Of a DNA stretch of 56,452 nucleotides, positions 50,684 through 56,452 are shown piece by piece; position 1 is the stretch's first letter; every line of letters starts with the position of its first letter. Location: assembly GCA_015063585.1 (NCBI GenBank), contig SVTW01000009.1:1-56452 (forward strand), written 5' to 3'. The DNA is from Oscillospiraceae bacterium. Its GTDB lineage: Bacteria > Bacillota > Clostridia > Oscillospirales > CAG-272. The notes under the pieces are model-generated. The model saw nothing but the letters and a program-made list of their open reading frames with translations, made no database searches and was not told the DNA's origin. The translations under genes were made by a program, and so were the position numbers.

Positions 50684-53068
50684 TTACCCGATAAACAAAT
50701 TGTTTTCCCACCGACCAAACTTACAGAATCCGTGGTTGACCTTCATTCCGTAGCCGTTCATTTGACTGTTTTCAAACATACCGACGTAAAAAGAGCCGTC
50801 GGGATACAAATAGATGCCTGCTCCTTTGGCATATCCGTTTTCGTACTGTCCGATATATTTCACGCCGCTGGCATAGCACTGCACACCCGCATAATGAAAA
50901 TATCCGTTGCATAGCGGTGCAAAATAGACCGAGCCATTGAAGGTACCCATCTGCAAAGGATCGGTCATGCGCTCGGCAAGGAAGCGGTAATCGAGATTTT
51001 CAGTGTTCCCGAGCGGTTGCTTCCGTATGCCATTTTCAAACACGCCAAAGCACGCGTTACGGTTCGAATCGATCTCCATGCCGTAGCCGTTCAGATTGCG
51101 GTCGAGGAACTGCCCCGCATAAACGCGTTTGGCATCAATTGCAAAATGCAGCCCCCATCCACTGCGCCGCCCGTCCCGAAATTGCCCGACATAAACATCG
51201 CCATTGGGATACAGAGCGTATCCGAATCCGTTGGGAATGTCAAGGATAACCTCACCTGCATAAAACCAATCCTGCAGGTTCAAGCCCTTTGACTCGCGGA
51301 ACGGATAGAGCTTCGACGTTTCTTTTTCATCCAGCAGCCTTTTTTCCACCAAAACGTTCTGATCATAGACCTGCTCCTCAATCTCTCCGCCGATATAATA
51401 CAGCAGCGAACGCCCCTGCCATTTTCCCTCTACACAAGTGCCCTCCAAGCGGTTGCCGATCACGTAATAGAAGGTTCCCTTTCCGTGAAACAGACCGTTC
51501 TCGAATTCCCCCTCATAGTGGTTGCCGTTCATAAAATAAAGCGCTCCGCGTCCGGTTTTTTTGTTGTCTACGAAATCGCCCTCGTATCGGTCACCGTTGG
51601 GATAGGTGTAAACGCCTTTTCCGTGGAAGAAGCCATTTACGAAGTCACCTTCGTATCTGCTGCCGTCCGAATAGATATAAATGCCTTTTCCGTGGCATTT
51701 TCCATTCACAAACGTGCCTTCACAGCTCTCTCCACCATAATAAGTCCATTTTCCGTAGCCATTCCAGTCATCATTTTTAAATTCGCCCTCATATTCAAAG
51801 CTGTCGTACCAATAATGCCCATGCCCCTCGCACCTGTCGTTTACAAAATTGCCCTCGTAGACCTTTTTGCCGTTCACATCGTATCGAATACCGAAGCCGT
51901 GTTTTTTTCCGTTTTGGAAGTTCCCCTCATATCGCCCATAAGAGGTCTCGCGAACACCGTATCCGTCAAACTGACCGTTTTTAAATTCGCCCTCATAACG
52001 GCTGTCTGCGTCCGTGAGAATACCGGTCCCGTCATACTGACCGTTTTTAAATTCGCCCTCATAACGGCTGTTTGCGTCCGTGAGAACACCGGTCCCGTGA
52101 AATTTTCCCTTTTGAAAAGAACCCTCGTAGACGTTCCCATTGGCAAAATACAGCTTTCCGGCCCCCGTCATTTCATCATTACGGAACTCACCCACGTATC
52201 GGTCACCGTTTTTGTAGCGGTACTCACCCTTGCCGTCACGTTTTCCGTTCTTGAGGGGACCGATGTAGGTATCCCCGTTTGGAAGGACAGGGCTACTGTT
52301 GCCGGCGGCTTTGGGTGCTTCCCTTTTGGGCTCCTCACGTTGAGACACAACCGACGGTCTCAAAGACGGGCGCGCGGACACAGTCGTCTTTCTTGGCTCC
52401 GTGGAAACGGGAGTCTGTTTGGGCTCCGTGGAAACGGAAGTCCGCTTCGGCTCCGTGGATATAGTAGTCCGCTTCGGTTCTGTGAAAACGGCGCTCCCGA
52501 CATACGTTGAGGTTCCGCTCGAATACGAACTTGTAGTTTGGGGAGCAGACGCCTTTGGAGGCGGTGCCGCGGTCACGGGCGGCTTTTTTTCTTCGTCCTT
52601 GTATTGGCTCAATTCCGCGCCGTAGGTTTGCAAGCATTCGTCAACGTAACGCTGTTCAATGCTCGGATAGTCATACAAAACAGAATCCACGGTCCAATAG
52701 TGGCACAGACCGTCCAGCACACCCGTGGAGGTTTGGAGTGCCTCATACGAATGGCGGTAGTCGACCAGCTTCGACAAATGATACCGCGTGACCCTGTAAT
52801 CCGCAAAGCTGGTTCCATTCAGCTCTTCTTGATCATAGTAGCGGTTCCAATGGGACGAGATCGTCACCTTAAACAGCACGTAGCAATCGTCGGTGTCATT
52901 TACAACGAAATCGCAGGTTCTTGTGCACGTATATTCCAACGTACGCCCCTTCACTCTCGCCTCAACGTTCGGATATTCTTTTCTCAGGTTGGCGTATTCT
53001 TCAATTGCCAGGTTTCTGTTCACGTTGACGTCAAGCTGCAACTTATATTTCCCGGGCTTTAAGGACAA
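50684..53068 (-). CDS. Large MORN-repeat protein with N-terminal beta domain and Thr/Pro linker
   Basis: A 794-residue protein. Residues 1-110 are a beta-rich domain (PGKYKLQLDVNVNR, LEYTCTRTCDFVVNDTDDCYVLFKVTI); 110-160 are helical. About 165-260 is a disordered linker containing four 9-residue repeats (TEPKRTTIS and variants). From 265 to the end are about 20 MORN repeats (YEGEFKNGQxDGTG type), interrupted near 600-640. MORN arrays in bacteria bind lipids or scaffold proteins; no catalytic domain is seen. The start is a TTG seven bases after the stop of the gene before, with no Shine-Dalgarno, so translational coupling is likely. An in-frame stop upstream and no early ATG leave no better start. 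Confidence 0.85.
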   Translation of the reverse strand: MSLKPGKYKLQLDVNVNRNLAIEEYANLRKEYPNVEARVKGRTLEYTCTRTCDFVVNDTDDCYVLFKVTISSHWNRYYDQEELNGTSFADYRVTRYHLSKLVDYRHSYEALQTSTGVLDGLCHYWTVDSVLYDYPSIEQRYVDECLQTYGAELSQYKDEEKKPPVTAAPPPKASAPQTTSSYSSGTSTYVGSAVFTEPKRTTISTEPKRTSVSTEPKQTPVSTEPRKTTVSARPSLRPSVVSQREEPKREAPKAAGNSSPVLPNGDTYIGPLKNGKRDGKGEYRYKNGDRYVGEFRNDEMTGAGKLYFANGNVYEGSFQKGKFHGTGVLTDANSRYEGEFKNGQYDGTGILTDADSRYEGEFKNGQFDGYGVRETSYGRYEGNFQNGKKHGFGIRYDVNGKKVYEGNFVNDRCEGHGHYWYDSFEYEGEFKNDDWNGYGKWTYYGGESCEGTFVNGKCHGKGIYIYSDGSRYEGDFVNGFFHGKGVYTYPNGDRYEGDFVDNKKTGRGALYFMNGNHYEGEFENGLFHGKGTFYYVIGNRLEGTCVEGKWQGRSLLYYIGGEIEEQVYDQNVLVEKRLLDEKETSKLYPFRESKGLNLQDWFYAGEVILDIPNGFGYALYPNGDVYVGQFRDGRRSGWGLHFAIDAKRVYAGQFLDRNLNGYGMEIDSNRNACFGVFENGIRKQPLGNTENLDYRFLAERMTDPLQMGTFNGSVYFAPLCNGYFHYAGVQCYASGVKYIGQYENGYAKGAGIYLYPDGSFYVGMFENSQMNGYGMKVNHGFCKFGRWENNLFIG
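51971..52102 (-). repeat. Recent 66-bp tandem duplication inside the MORN array
   Basis: Units 51971-52036 and 52037-52102 match at 62 of 66 bases, whereas other MORN repeats in the gene differ widely. The array has expanded recently by one 22-residue repeat. Confidence 0.85.
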
Positions 53069-53075
53069 TGAGAGC

Positions 53076-53324
53076 TTATCGCTGAAAGATCTTCACCCTC
53101 TGACCGTTGATGTAGATCGCCCCGAAGGAAACCGTGCCGTCGTAAGAACTGAATGGCATGTATTTGCTGTCATTGATACCTGCCAAGGGGATCAGATGAA
53201 AATTGTATTTTTGGTCTTTTCTTCTCAACCGATCAATATAGGCAAGCGCAATATTTTTTTCATGCTCGGCTTTTTGCATGATCCTCTGATATTCTGCTTC
53301 CTGTTTCTTTTTTGAACCAAACAT
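53076..53324 (-). CDS. Small protein coupled to the MORN gene
   Basis: An 82-residue protein of unknown function: a basic, Lys/Gln-rich N-terminal helix (MFGSKKKQEAEYQRIMQKAEHEKNIALAYIDRLRRK) that may be a coiled coil, then a short beta-rich part (YNFHLIPLAGINDSKYMPFSSYDGTVSFGAIYINGQRVKIF). GGGAG before the ATG at 53324 decides the start over an upstream GTG. It ends seven bases before the MORN start and probably makes a partner or assembly factor for it. No similar protein recognised. Confidence 0.7.
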   Translation of the reverse strand: MFGSKKKQEAEYQRIMQKAEHEKNIALAYIDRLRRKDQKYNFHLIPLAGINDSKYMPFSSYDGTVSFGAIYINGQRVKIFQR

Positions 53325-53399
53325 TCTGTTCTCCCTCACAATTCAGTTAATCATTCTGTAAATACGAACCTGCTGTAACATAAACTTTCGAGTTTTGTC

Positions 53400-53416
53400 A
53401 AACTCACATTTGTCCC
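53400..53416. repeat. 17-bp direct repeat shared by two accessory segments (copy 1)
   Basis: Identical to 55171-55187; on the coding strand it reads GGGACAAATGTGAGTTT and both copies are followed about 22 bases later by TTACAGCAG. Each lies about 100 bp before a leftward accessory gene, downstream of an RlmD-tail copy. Confidence 0.75.
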
Positions 53417-53458
53417 TACTGAAAAAATTGAATCATTTTTTGATTTAAGCATCTATTT

Positions 53459-53536
53459 TTGTAGGGATCGGCGTCCTCGACGGGCTACAATAACGGCTTG
53501 TATTTTTTGGACCGTCCGGGAGGCCGGTCCCTACAA
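53459..53536. repeat. 78-bp palindromic intergenic element
   Basis: Ends in inverted copies of TTGTAGGGA (53459-53467 and 53528-53536), with a second arm pair GGACCGTCC/GGCCGGTCC-like sequence near the right end. Resembles short TIR-bounded (MITE- or REP-like) elements of Clostridia. The surrounding 53340-53456 is AT-rich without genes. Confidence 0.6.
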
Positions 53537-53556
53537 ATTATTGCGATTTTCGCGTC

Positions 53557-53626
53557 AGACAAAGGACACTCTCAACGTGGGTCAAGACGACAAAAGGTAT
53601 AAAAATCGGCTAAAAATGGGGGTTGT
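53557..53626 (-). repeat. RlmD C-terminal-tail copy A with preceding 37-bp sequence (candidate attachment site)
   Basis: Matches 54111-54180 at 66 of 70 bases. Read leftward it holds the shared sequence ACAACCCCCATTTTTAGCC..., then codons LTHVESVLCLTRKSQ and a TAA, the last codons lying just past this span. HVESV[V/L]CLTR is the C-terminus of the rlmD product at 55384. An in-frame stop upstream means it is only a tail, not a gene. Confidence 0.85.
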
Positions 53627-53640
53627 GAAAGCAAAAAGTC

Positions 53641-54093
53641 TCACTTTTCAATCTCTCCCGACCAAAAGGTACGCAGAAAAGTAAGATTATTCTTGTTCTT
53701 TCGAAAACAAATATAACTGTCTTTCCTAAAGCGATCAAATTTATGTATGCTACTATCTACCAAATATATAAAATTGCCCTCACGCCAAGCATGCTGAATC
53801 TTTACTTTTCCAATGGATTCAATAGGACATTCTTTATAAAAGCCGCATATCAATCCCTTGCGTTTCACAACATCATCTTCGATCCAAACCACGCATGCTG
53901 ATCTATTCAAAAACCATAAGAAAAAGCAGGAAAGAAAAAGAAACACACAAAAGTCCAAATATCCCGCTCCCTTTTCCTCAACAAAGCCGAACATCTCAAA
54001 CCCGATAGCAATAATCGAAAATGCGAAAAAAAGAATACACCAAAAGGATAGTATTATTAAAGCAAGCAAACTTGAAGAAATAATTCTTTTCAT
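53641..54093 (-). CDS. Small membrane protein of unknown function in rlmD-end segment 2
   Basis: A 150-residue protein with two N-terminal membrane helices (SSLLALIILSFWCILFFAFSIIAIG and YLDFCVFLFLSCFFLWFLNR) and a soluble C-terminal part of beta strands (ACVVWIEDDVVKRKGLICGFYKECPIESIGKVKI), reminiscent of bacterial PH-like domains. AT-rich codon use differs from the main chromosome. AAGGAGGTGA precedes the ATG at 54093; those bases are also the TRR-stop codons of RlmD-tail copy B. The gene is flanked on both sides by tail copies, so it forms a one-gene cassette. Confidence 0.75.
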   Translation of the reverse strand: MKRIISSSLLALIILSFWCILFFAFSIIAIGFEMFGFVEEKGAGYLDFCVFLFLSCFFLWFLNRSACVVWIEDDVVKRKGLICGFYKECPIESIGKVKIQHAWREGNFIYLVDSSIHKFDRFRKDSYICFRKNKNNLTFLRTFWSGEIEK

Positions 54094-54106
54094 TGTGTCA
54101 CCTCCT

Positions 54107-54180
54107 TGTGAGACAAACGACACTCTCGACGTGGGTCAAGATTACAAAAGGTATAAAAATCGGCTAAAAATGGGGGTTGT
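54107..54180 (-). repeat. RlmD C-terminal-tail copy B with preceding 37-bp sequence (candidate attachment site)
   Basis: Read leftward: the same 37-bp sequence as copy A, then codons LTHVESVVCLTRR and TGA. The 27 bases 54107-54133 match the true rlmD end (55402-55428) at 24 positions. The AGG-AGG-TGA codons double as the Shine-Dalgarno of the next gene. Confidence 0.87.
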
Positions 54181-54222
54181 AAAGCCAAAAGGTATATTTT
54201 TAAAGAATATTCTATACACAGT

Positions 54223-55104
54223 TCAACTCATATCATACGTTGTAAAACCAAACGATTCTATTTGCTTTTGTAAATCGTGAAAACGTTGAACGGTATTTCT
54301 CTTTGAGAAAAACTCCTTAATTTTGCTATTTGGCAAGAAGACTATATGAGTGGTTTTAGGTGCTGTGTAAAATCCAAACGACGGGTTCGTTCCTGTTATG
54401 TCTCGTTCCGCCACACAAGTACCTTTACCACCATGAACTTGTTGAAAGTTGTAGGCACATTCCCTGAAATTAATGAATTTCATATTCTTTAGCGATATGC
54501 CGTTTGGAGAAATGCCTGCAATCTCATTTTCGGTATAAGAATCGTAATCATCAAATGCAACTGTTGGTGTTTGAGGAATGCAATCACCTAAATCGGTGGC
54601 TTTGTCTGTGAGACTATACCATTCGTTACAAAAGGCAGAAAAACCGTCTTGGTCAAATTGGTCTTCAAATTGTCTTGGCGGATTTTGATGATAAAAATCT
54701 TCTATCTGCTTTGCATAAGAGAGAACGGACGCTTTATAATCTTCAAAGGTTACTGCATATGTAGTGCCGTCCTGTGTGCGAATGATAATATTGTTATCTT
54801 CATGTATGATGTCAAAATCTATTCCATTTGGACAACCGCTGATGGTCACACTCGTTTTATCTTGTGATGGAATTAAAAAGTGTCCGCAACAAGGAATCAT
54901 TTGTTCTTCAGCACCAAGAAAATGATTTTCAAATAACGAGCGTAAAAAGCGATATGCAGAAGCACTTACACACCAATCCGAATCGTCGTTTGACAGATTG
55001 CAACCATCAATTTTGAAAATCACTTTTCCGTGTACGCAATAGTCATAAACCTGATCTTTTTGTGTGTCGCCTAAAAAATGCAAATCTGTTGCATATAGCT
55101 CCAT
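54223..55104 (-). CDS. Unknown accessory protein in rlmD-end segment 1
   Basis: A 293-residue soluble protein with no family I can name. It starts with a beta-rich half (GKVIFKIDGCNLSNDDSDWCVSASAYRFLRSLFENHF, VTISGCPNGIDFDIIHEDNNIIIRTQDGTTYAVTFEDYKASVLSYAKQIEDFY), then an acidic stretch (FDQDGFSAFCNEWYSL) and a Cys-containing C-terminal half. The first 130 residues look like a small stand-alone protein domain of the kind seen in immunity or accessory genes, but that is only an impression. GAAAGGAAGTG precedes the ATG. AT-rich composition and bracketing by RlmD tails mark it as acquired. Confidence 0.7.
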   Translation of the reverse strand: MELYATDLHFLGDTQKDQVYDYCVHGKVIFKIDGCNLSNDDSDWCVSASAYRFLRSLFENHFLGAEEQMIPCCGHFLIPSQDKTSVTISGCPNGIDFDIIHEDNNIIIRTQDGTTYAVTFEDYKASVLSYAKQIEDFYHQNPPRQFEDQFDQDGFSAFCNEWYSLTDKATDLGDCIPQTPTVAFDDYDSYTENEIAGISPNGISLKNMKFINFRECAYNFQQVHGGKGTCVAERDITGTNPSFGFYTAPKTTHIVFLPNSKIKEFFSKRNTVQRFHDLQKQIESFGFTTYDMS

Positions 55105-55170
55105 TTGATCACTTCCTTTCTCGATATGTTATATTAAACTGCTGTAAAACGAATTTTTGAATTGCGCTCG

Positions 55171-55187
55171 AAACTCACATTTGTCCC
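55171..55187. repeat. 17-bp direct repeat shared by two accessory segments (copy 2)
   Basis: Exact match to 53400-53416; see that entry. Precedes the 293-residue gene by about 70 bp. Confidence 0.75.
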
Positions 55188-55195
55188 AACGAATT

Positions 55196-55369
55196 AGTGA
55201 AGTTTTTGCTTCGCAAAAGTGAAGTTGTTCGTTACGCTCACAGTGAAGTTTTGCTCGTTCCACTCGCAAAGTGAAGTTAAGTTCGCCCTAAACTACTATT
55301 CACTTGCGCCGTAAGCGGCGCAAACTTCACTTTGGCGATAGTCAAAACTTCACTGCTTGCAACTTCACT
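55196..55369. repeat. Array of seven AGTGAAGTT units, four direct and three inverted, with palindromic spacers
   Basis: AGTGAAGTT starts at 55196, 55218, 55242 and 55270; the inverse AACTTCACT at 55323, 55346 and 55361. Spacers are often small palindromes, such as TTTTGCTTCGCAAA and TTGCGCCGTAAGCGGCGCAA. The whole can fold as one large cruciform or hairpin directly after the rlmD stop. Confidence 0.85.
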
Positions 55370-55383
55370 CGCCGTAGGCGAAC

Positions 55384-56452
55384 TTAGTTGTCGAGTCGTC
55401 GTGTGAGACACACGACAGACTCGACGTGCCCCGTCCTCGGGAACATATCGACAGGCGTCACCTCGCCAATTTCATATCCCAGCTCCTTGAAGATCCCGCA
55501 GTCACGTGCCAACGTGTCGGGATTGCAGGAAACGTATACCACGCGGCAAAAATCACGCTTGGAGATGTATTCGATCAACGCCCTTGTGCTTCCCTTTCGG
55601 GGCGGGTCAAATATAACGGTCGTGTTTTTCGAATCCAGCGCGCCATGCATACGCTCGGCATTTTCCAACAGCTTTTCAGCATCCGATGCGTCTCCGCAGT
55701 AAAACGAGGCATGTGCGATCGCATTCCGCTCGGCGTTCTCCGCGGCGCGCTTCACCGCCTCCTCCACGATCTCGATCCCGATCACTTCCTTTGCGCGATC
55801 CGCCATCGAAAGTCCGATCGTGCCGATCCCGCAATACAGATCCAAAAGTGTTTCCTGCCCCGTGAGGGCAGCTTTCTCCTTCGCAATGCCGTACAAAAGC
55901 TCGCAGGCATCGTGATTGACCTGATAAAACGCGCCAGCCGAGATTCGGAAACGCAAACCGCACAGCACGTCCTCGATATAGTCACGTCCGCCAAGCAACC
56001 GATCGGTATCCCCCAGCACGACGTTTGTATTTTCGCGGTTGCAATTGAGCATCACGCTCACCACCGTGGGGTAGCGCGCCATCACCGATTCGGCAAGCTC
56101 GCGCTCGTGGGGCAGGCGATCCCCGTTGACCACAAGGCAGAGCATGATCTCGCCCGTCGATTGTCCGCATCGCAGATAGATATGACGGAGCAATCCGTCC
56201 CCACGCTCTTCCTCGTAAGCCGAGATCCCGTAACGGTTACAAAAATCACACACGAATCGCGTCAATTCGGCAAACACGGGCGGTTGCAGATTGCAGGCGT
56301 CGGCAGGCACGATGCGATGTGTTCCCGTGGCAAAAAAACCGACCTCCATGCCGTTCTTTCCGCGTCTGACGGGATACTGCGCCTTGTTGCGGTAGGCATT
56401 CAACTGCCCCGTATGGCGGACCGACTCCACAGCCACGTCAGCAAGCCCTGCC
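55384..56452 (-). CDS. rlmD: 23S rRNA (uracil-5-)-methyltransferase RlmD/RumA-type, C-terminal part (start outside window)
   Basis: SAM-dependent methyltransferase making 5-methyluridine in 23S rRNA. The visible 355 residues are the TrmA/RumA catalytic part; the frame is still open at the window edge, so the N-terminal TRAM domain and start lie beyond. Motifs: YRNKAQYPV, ISAGAFYQVN, the SAM loop LLDLYCGIGTIGLSMA, VIFDPPRKGS and the catalytic-Cys motif VSCNPDTLARD, ending VDMFPRTGHVESVVCLTRRLDN. RlmD versus RlmCD cannot be decided. Its 3' end appears to be a target for accessory DNA, leaving tail copies at 54.1 and 53.6 kb. Confidence 0.93.
   Translation of the reverse strand, partial: AGLADVAVESVRHTGQLNAYRNKAQYPVRRGKNGMEVGFFATGTHRIVPADACNLQPPVFAELTRFVCDFCNRYGISAYEEERGDGLLRHIYLRCGQSTGEIMLCLVVNGDRLPHERELAESVMARYPTVVSVMLNCNRENTNVVLGDTDRLLGGRDYIEDVLCGLRFRISAGAFYQVNHDACELLYGIAKEKAALTGQETLLDLYCGIGTIGLSMADRAKEVIGIEIVEEAVKRAAENAERNAIAHASFYCGDASDAEKLLENAERMHGALDSKNTTVIFDPPRKGSTRALIEYISKRDFCRVVYVSCNPDTLARDCGIFKELGYEIGEVTPVDMFPRTGHVESVVCLTRRLDN
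55402..55428 (-). other. Candidate integration core in the rlmD 3' end
   Basis: These 27 coding bases (HVESVVCLT) recur with three changes at 54107-54133 and more loosely at 53553-53579. Duplication of a gene's 3' end with restored stop codons is typical of site-specific integration. Confidence 0.7.

Noticed and set aside
53340-55383. Intact integrative element with its own integrase
   Set aside because: No recombinase, excisionase, relaxase or replication gene is present; only tail duplications and cargo remain, so this is described as integration scars or cassettes.

Overview
The window looks like chromosome of an anaerobic, low-GC-type Gram-positive bacterium of class Clostridia, probably an uncultured gut or rumen member of the Oscillospirales/Christensenellales type. 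The evidence is lipoproteins with Gram-positive lipoboxes (LASC, LISC, MVSC), an RqcH homologue, a fumble-type pantothenate kinase, an LtaS-like membrane sulfatase, a BspA-type leucine-rich lipoprotein, many glycan genes, and sigma-A promoters that almost all have a 17-bp spacer. Coding DNA is moderately GC-rich; 20.4-22.2 kb and 53.3-55.4 kb are visibly richer in AT. I found no rRNA, tRNA, CRISPR array, integrase or transposase.

Layout. 0-2.9 kb: two sugar-phosphate isomerase/epimerase-like TIM-barrel genes divergent from an AraC regulator, with overlapping promoters. 2.9-6.6 kb: trkH-trkA potassium uptake and a divergent phosphoribosyltransferase. 6.7-10.5 kb: an LtaS-like enzyme and two CobW-type metal GTPases, one with four His/Cys-rich repeats. 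10.6-14.8 kb: an AraC regulator, a DMT transporter, a broken GH36 alpha-galactosidase and a GH28-like beta-helix protein. 14.8-20.2 kb: trxB, rqcH, a type II pantothenate kinase with a DMT transporter, and a HAD phosphatase. 20.3-25 kb: a BspA-like lipoprotein and alaS. 25-30 kb: a complete branched-chain amino acid ABC operon (livK-H-M-G-F). 30-37 kb: a small lipoprotein, then galT, a collagen-like SGNH hydrolase and a heparinase-II/III-like protein in one leftward operon. 37-41 kb: a 1,258-residue TIR-NB-ARC-helical-repeat protein, alone in its transcription unit and probably an immune sensor. 41-50.6 kb: nine leftward genes with short gaps (two GDPD enzymes, one fused to a nitrilase; an APH-type kinase; GH43; PHP phosphatase; esterase; FAD oxidoreductase; DUF2500-like; unknown TIM-barrel protein). 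50.7-53.3 kb: a MORN-repeat protein and a small partner. 53.3-56.4 kb: small accessory genes stacked at the 3' end of an rlmD-type rRNA methyltransferase gene.

Two features stand out as possible undescribed systems. First, the rlmD C-terminal tail occurs three times in series (HVESVVCLTRRLDN, HVESVVCLTRR, HVESVLCLTRKSQ, each with its own stop), each extra copy preceded by the same 37-bp sequence and separated by one accessory gene. This is what stacked site-specific insertions at the rlmD 3' end would leave, yet no recombinase is present. Second, a structured intergenic repeat occurs at 1-143 (cut by the window edge), 30761-30933 and, diverged, at 37061-37180. Its leading hairpin, with core CAAATGC/GCATTTG, is shared with stand-alone terminator hairpins at 2.9 and 14.8 kb.

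Start codons were chosen from Shine-Dalgarno placement, so several genes begin downstream of the longest open frame. Protein calls rest on motif recognition by eye, without database searches.
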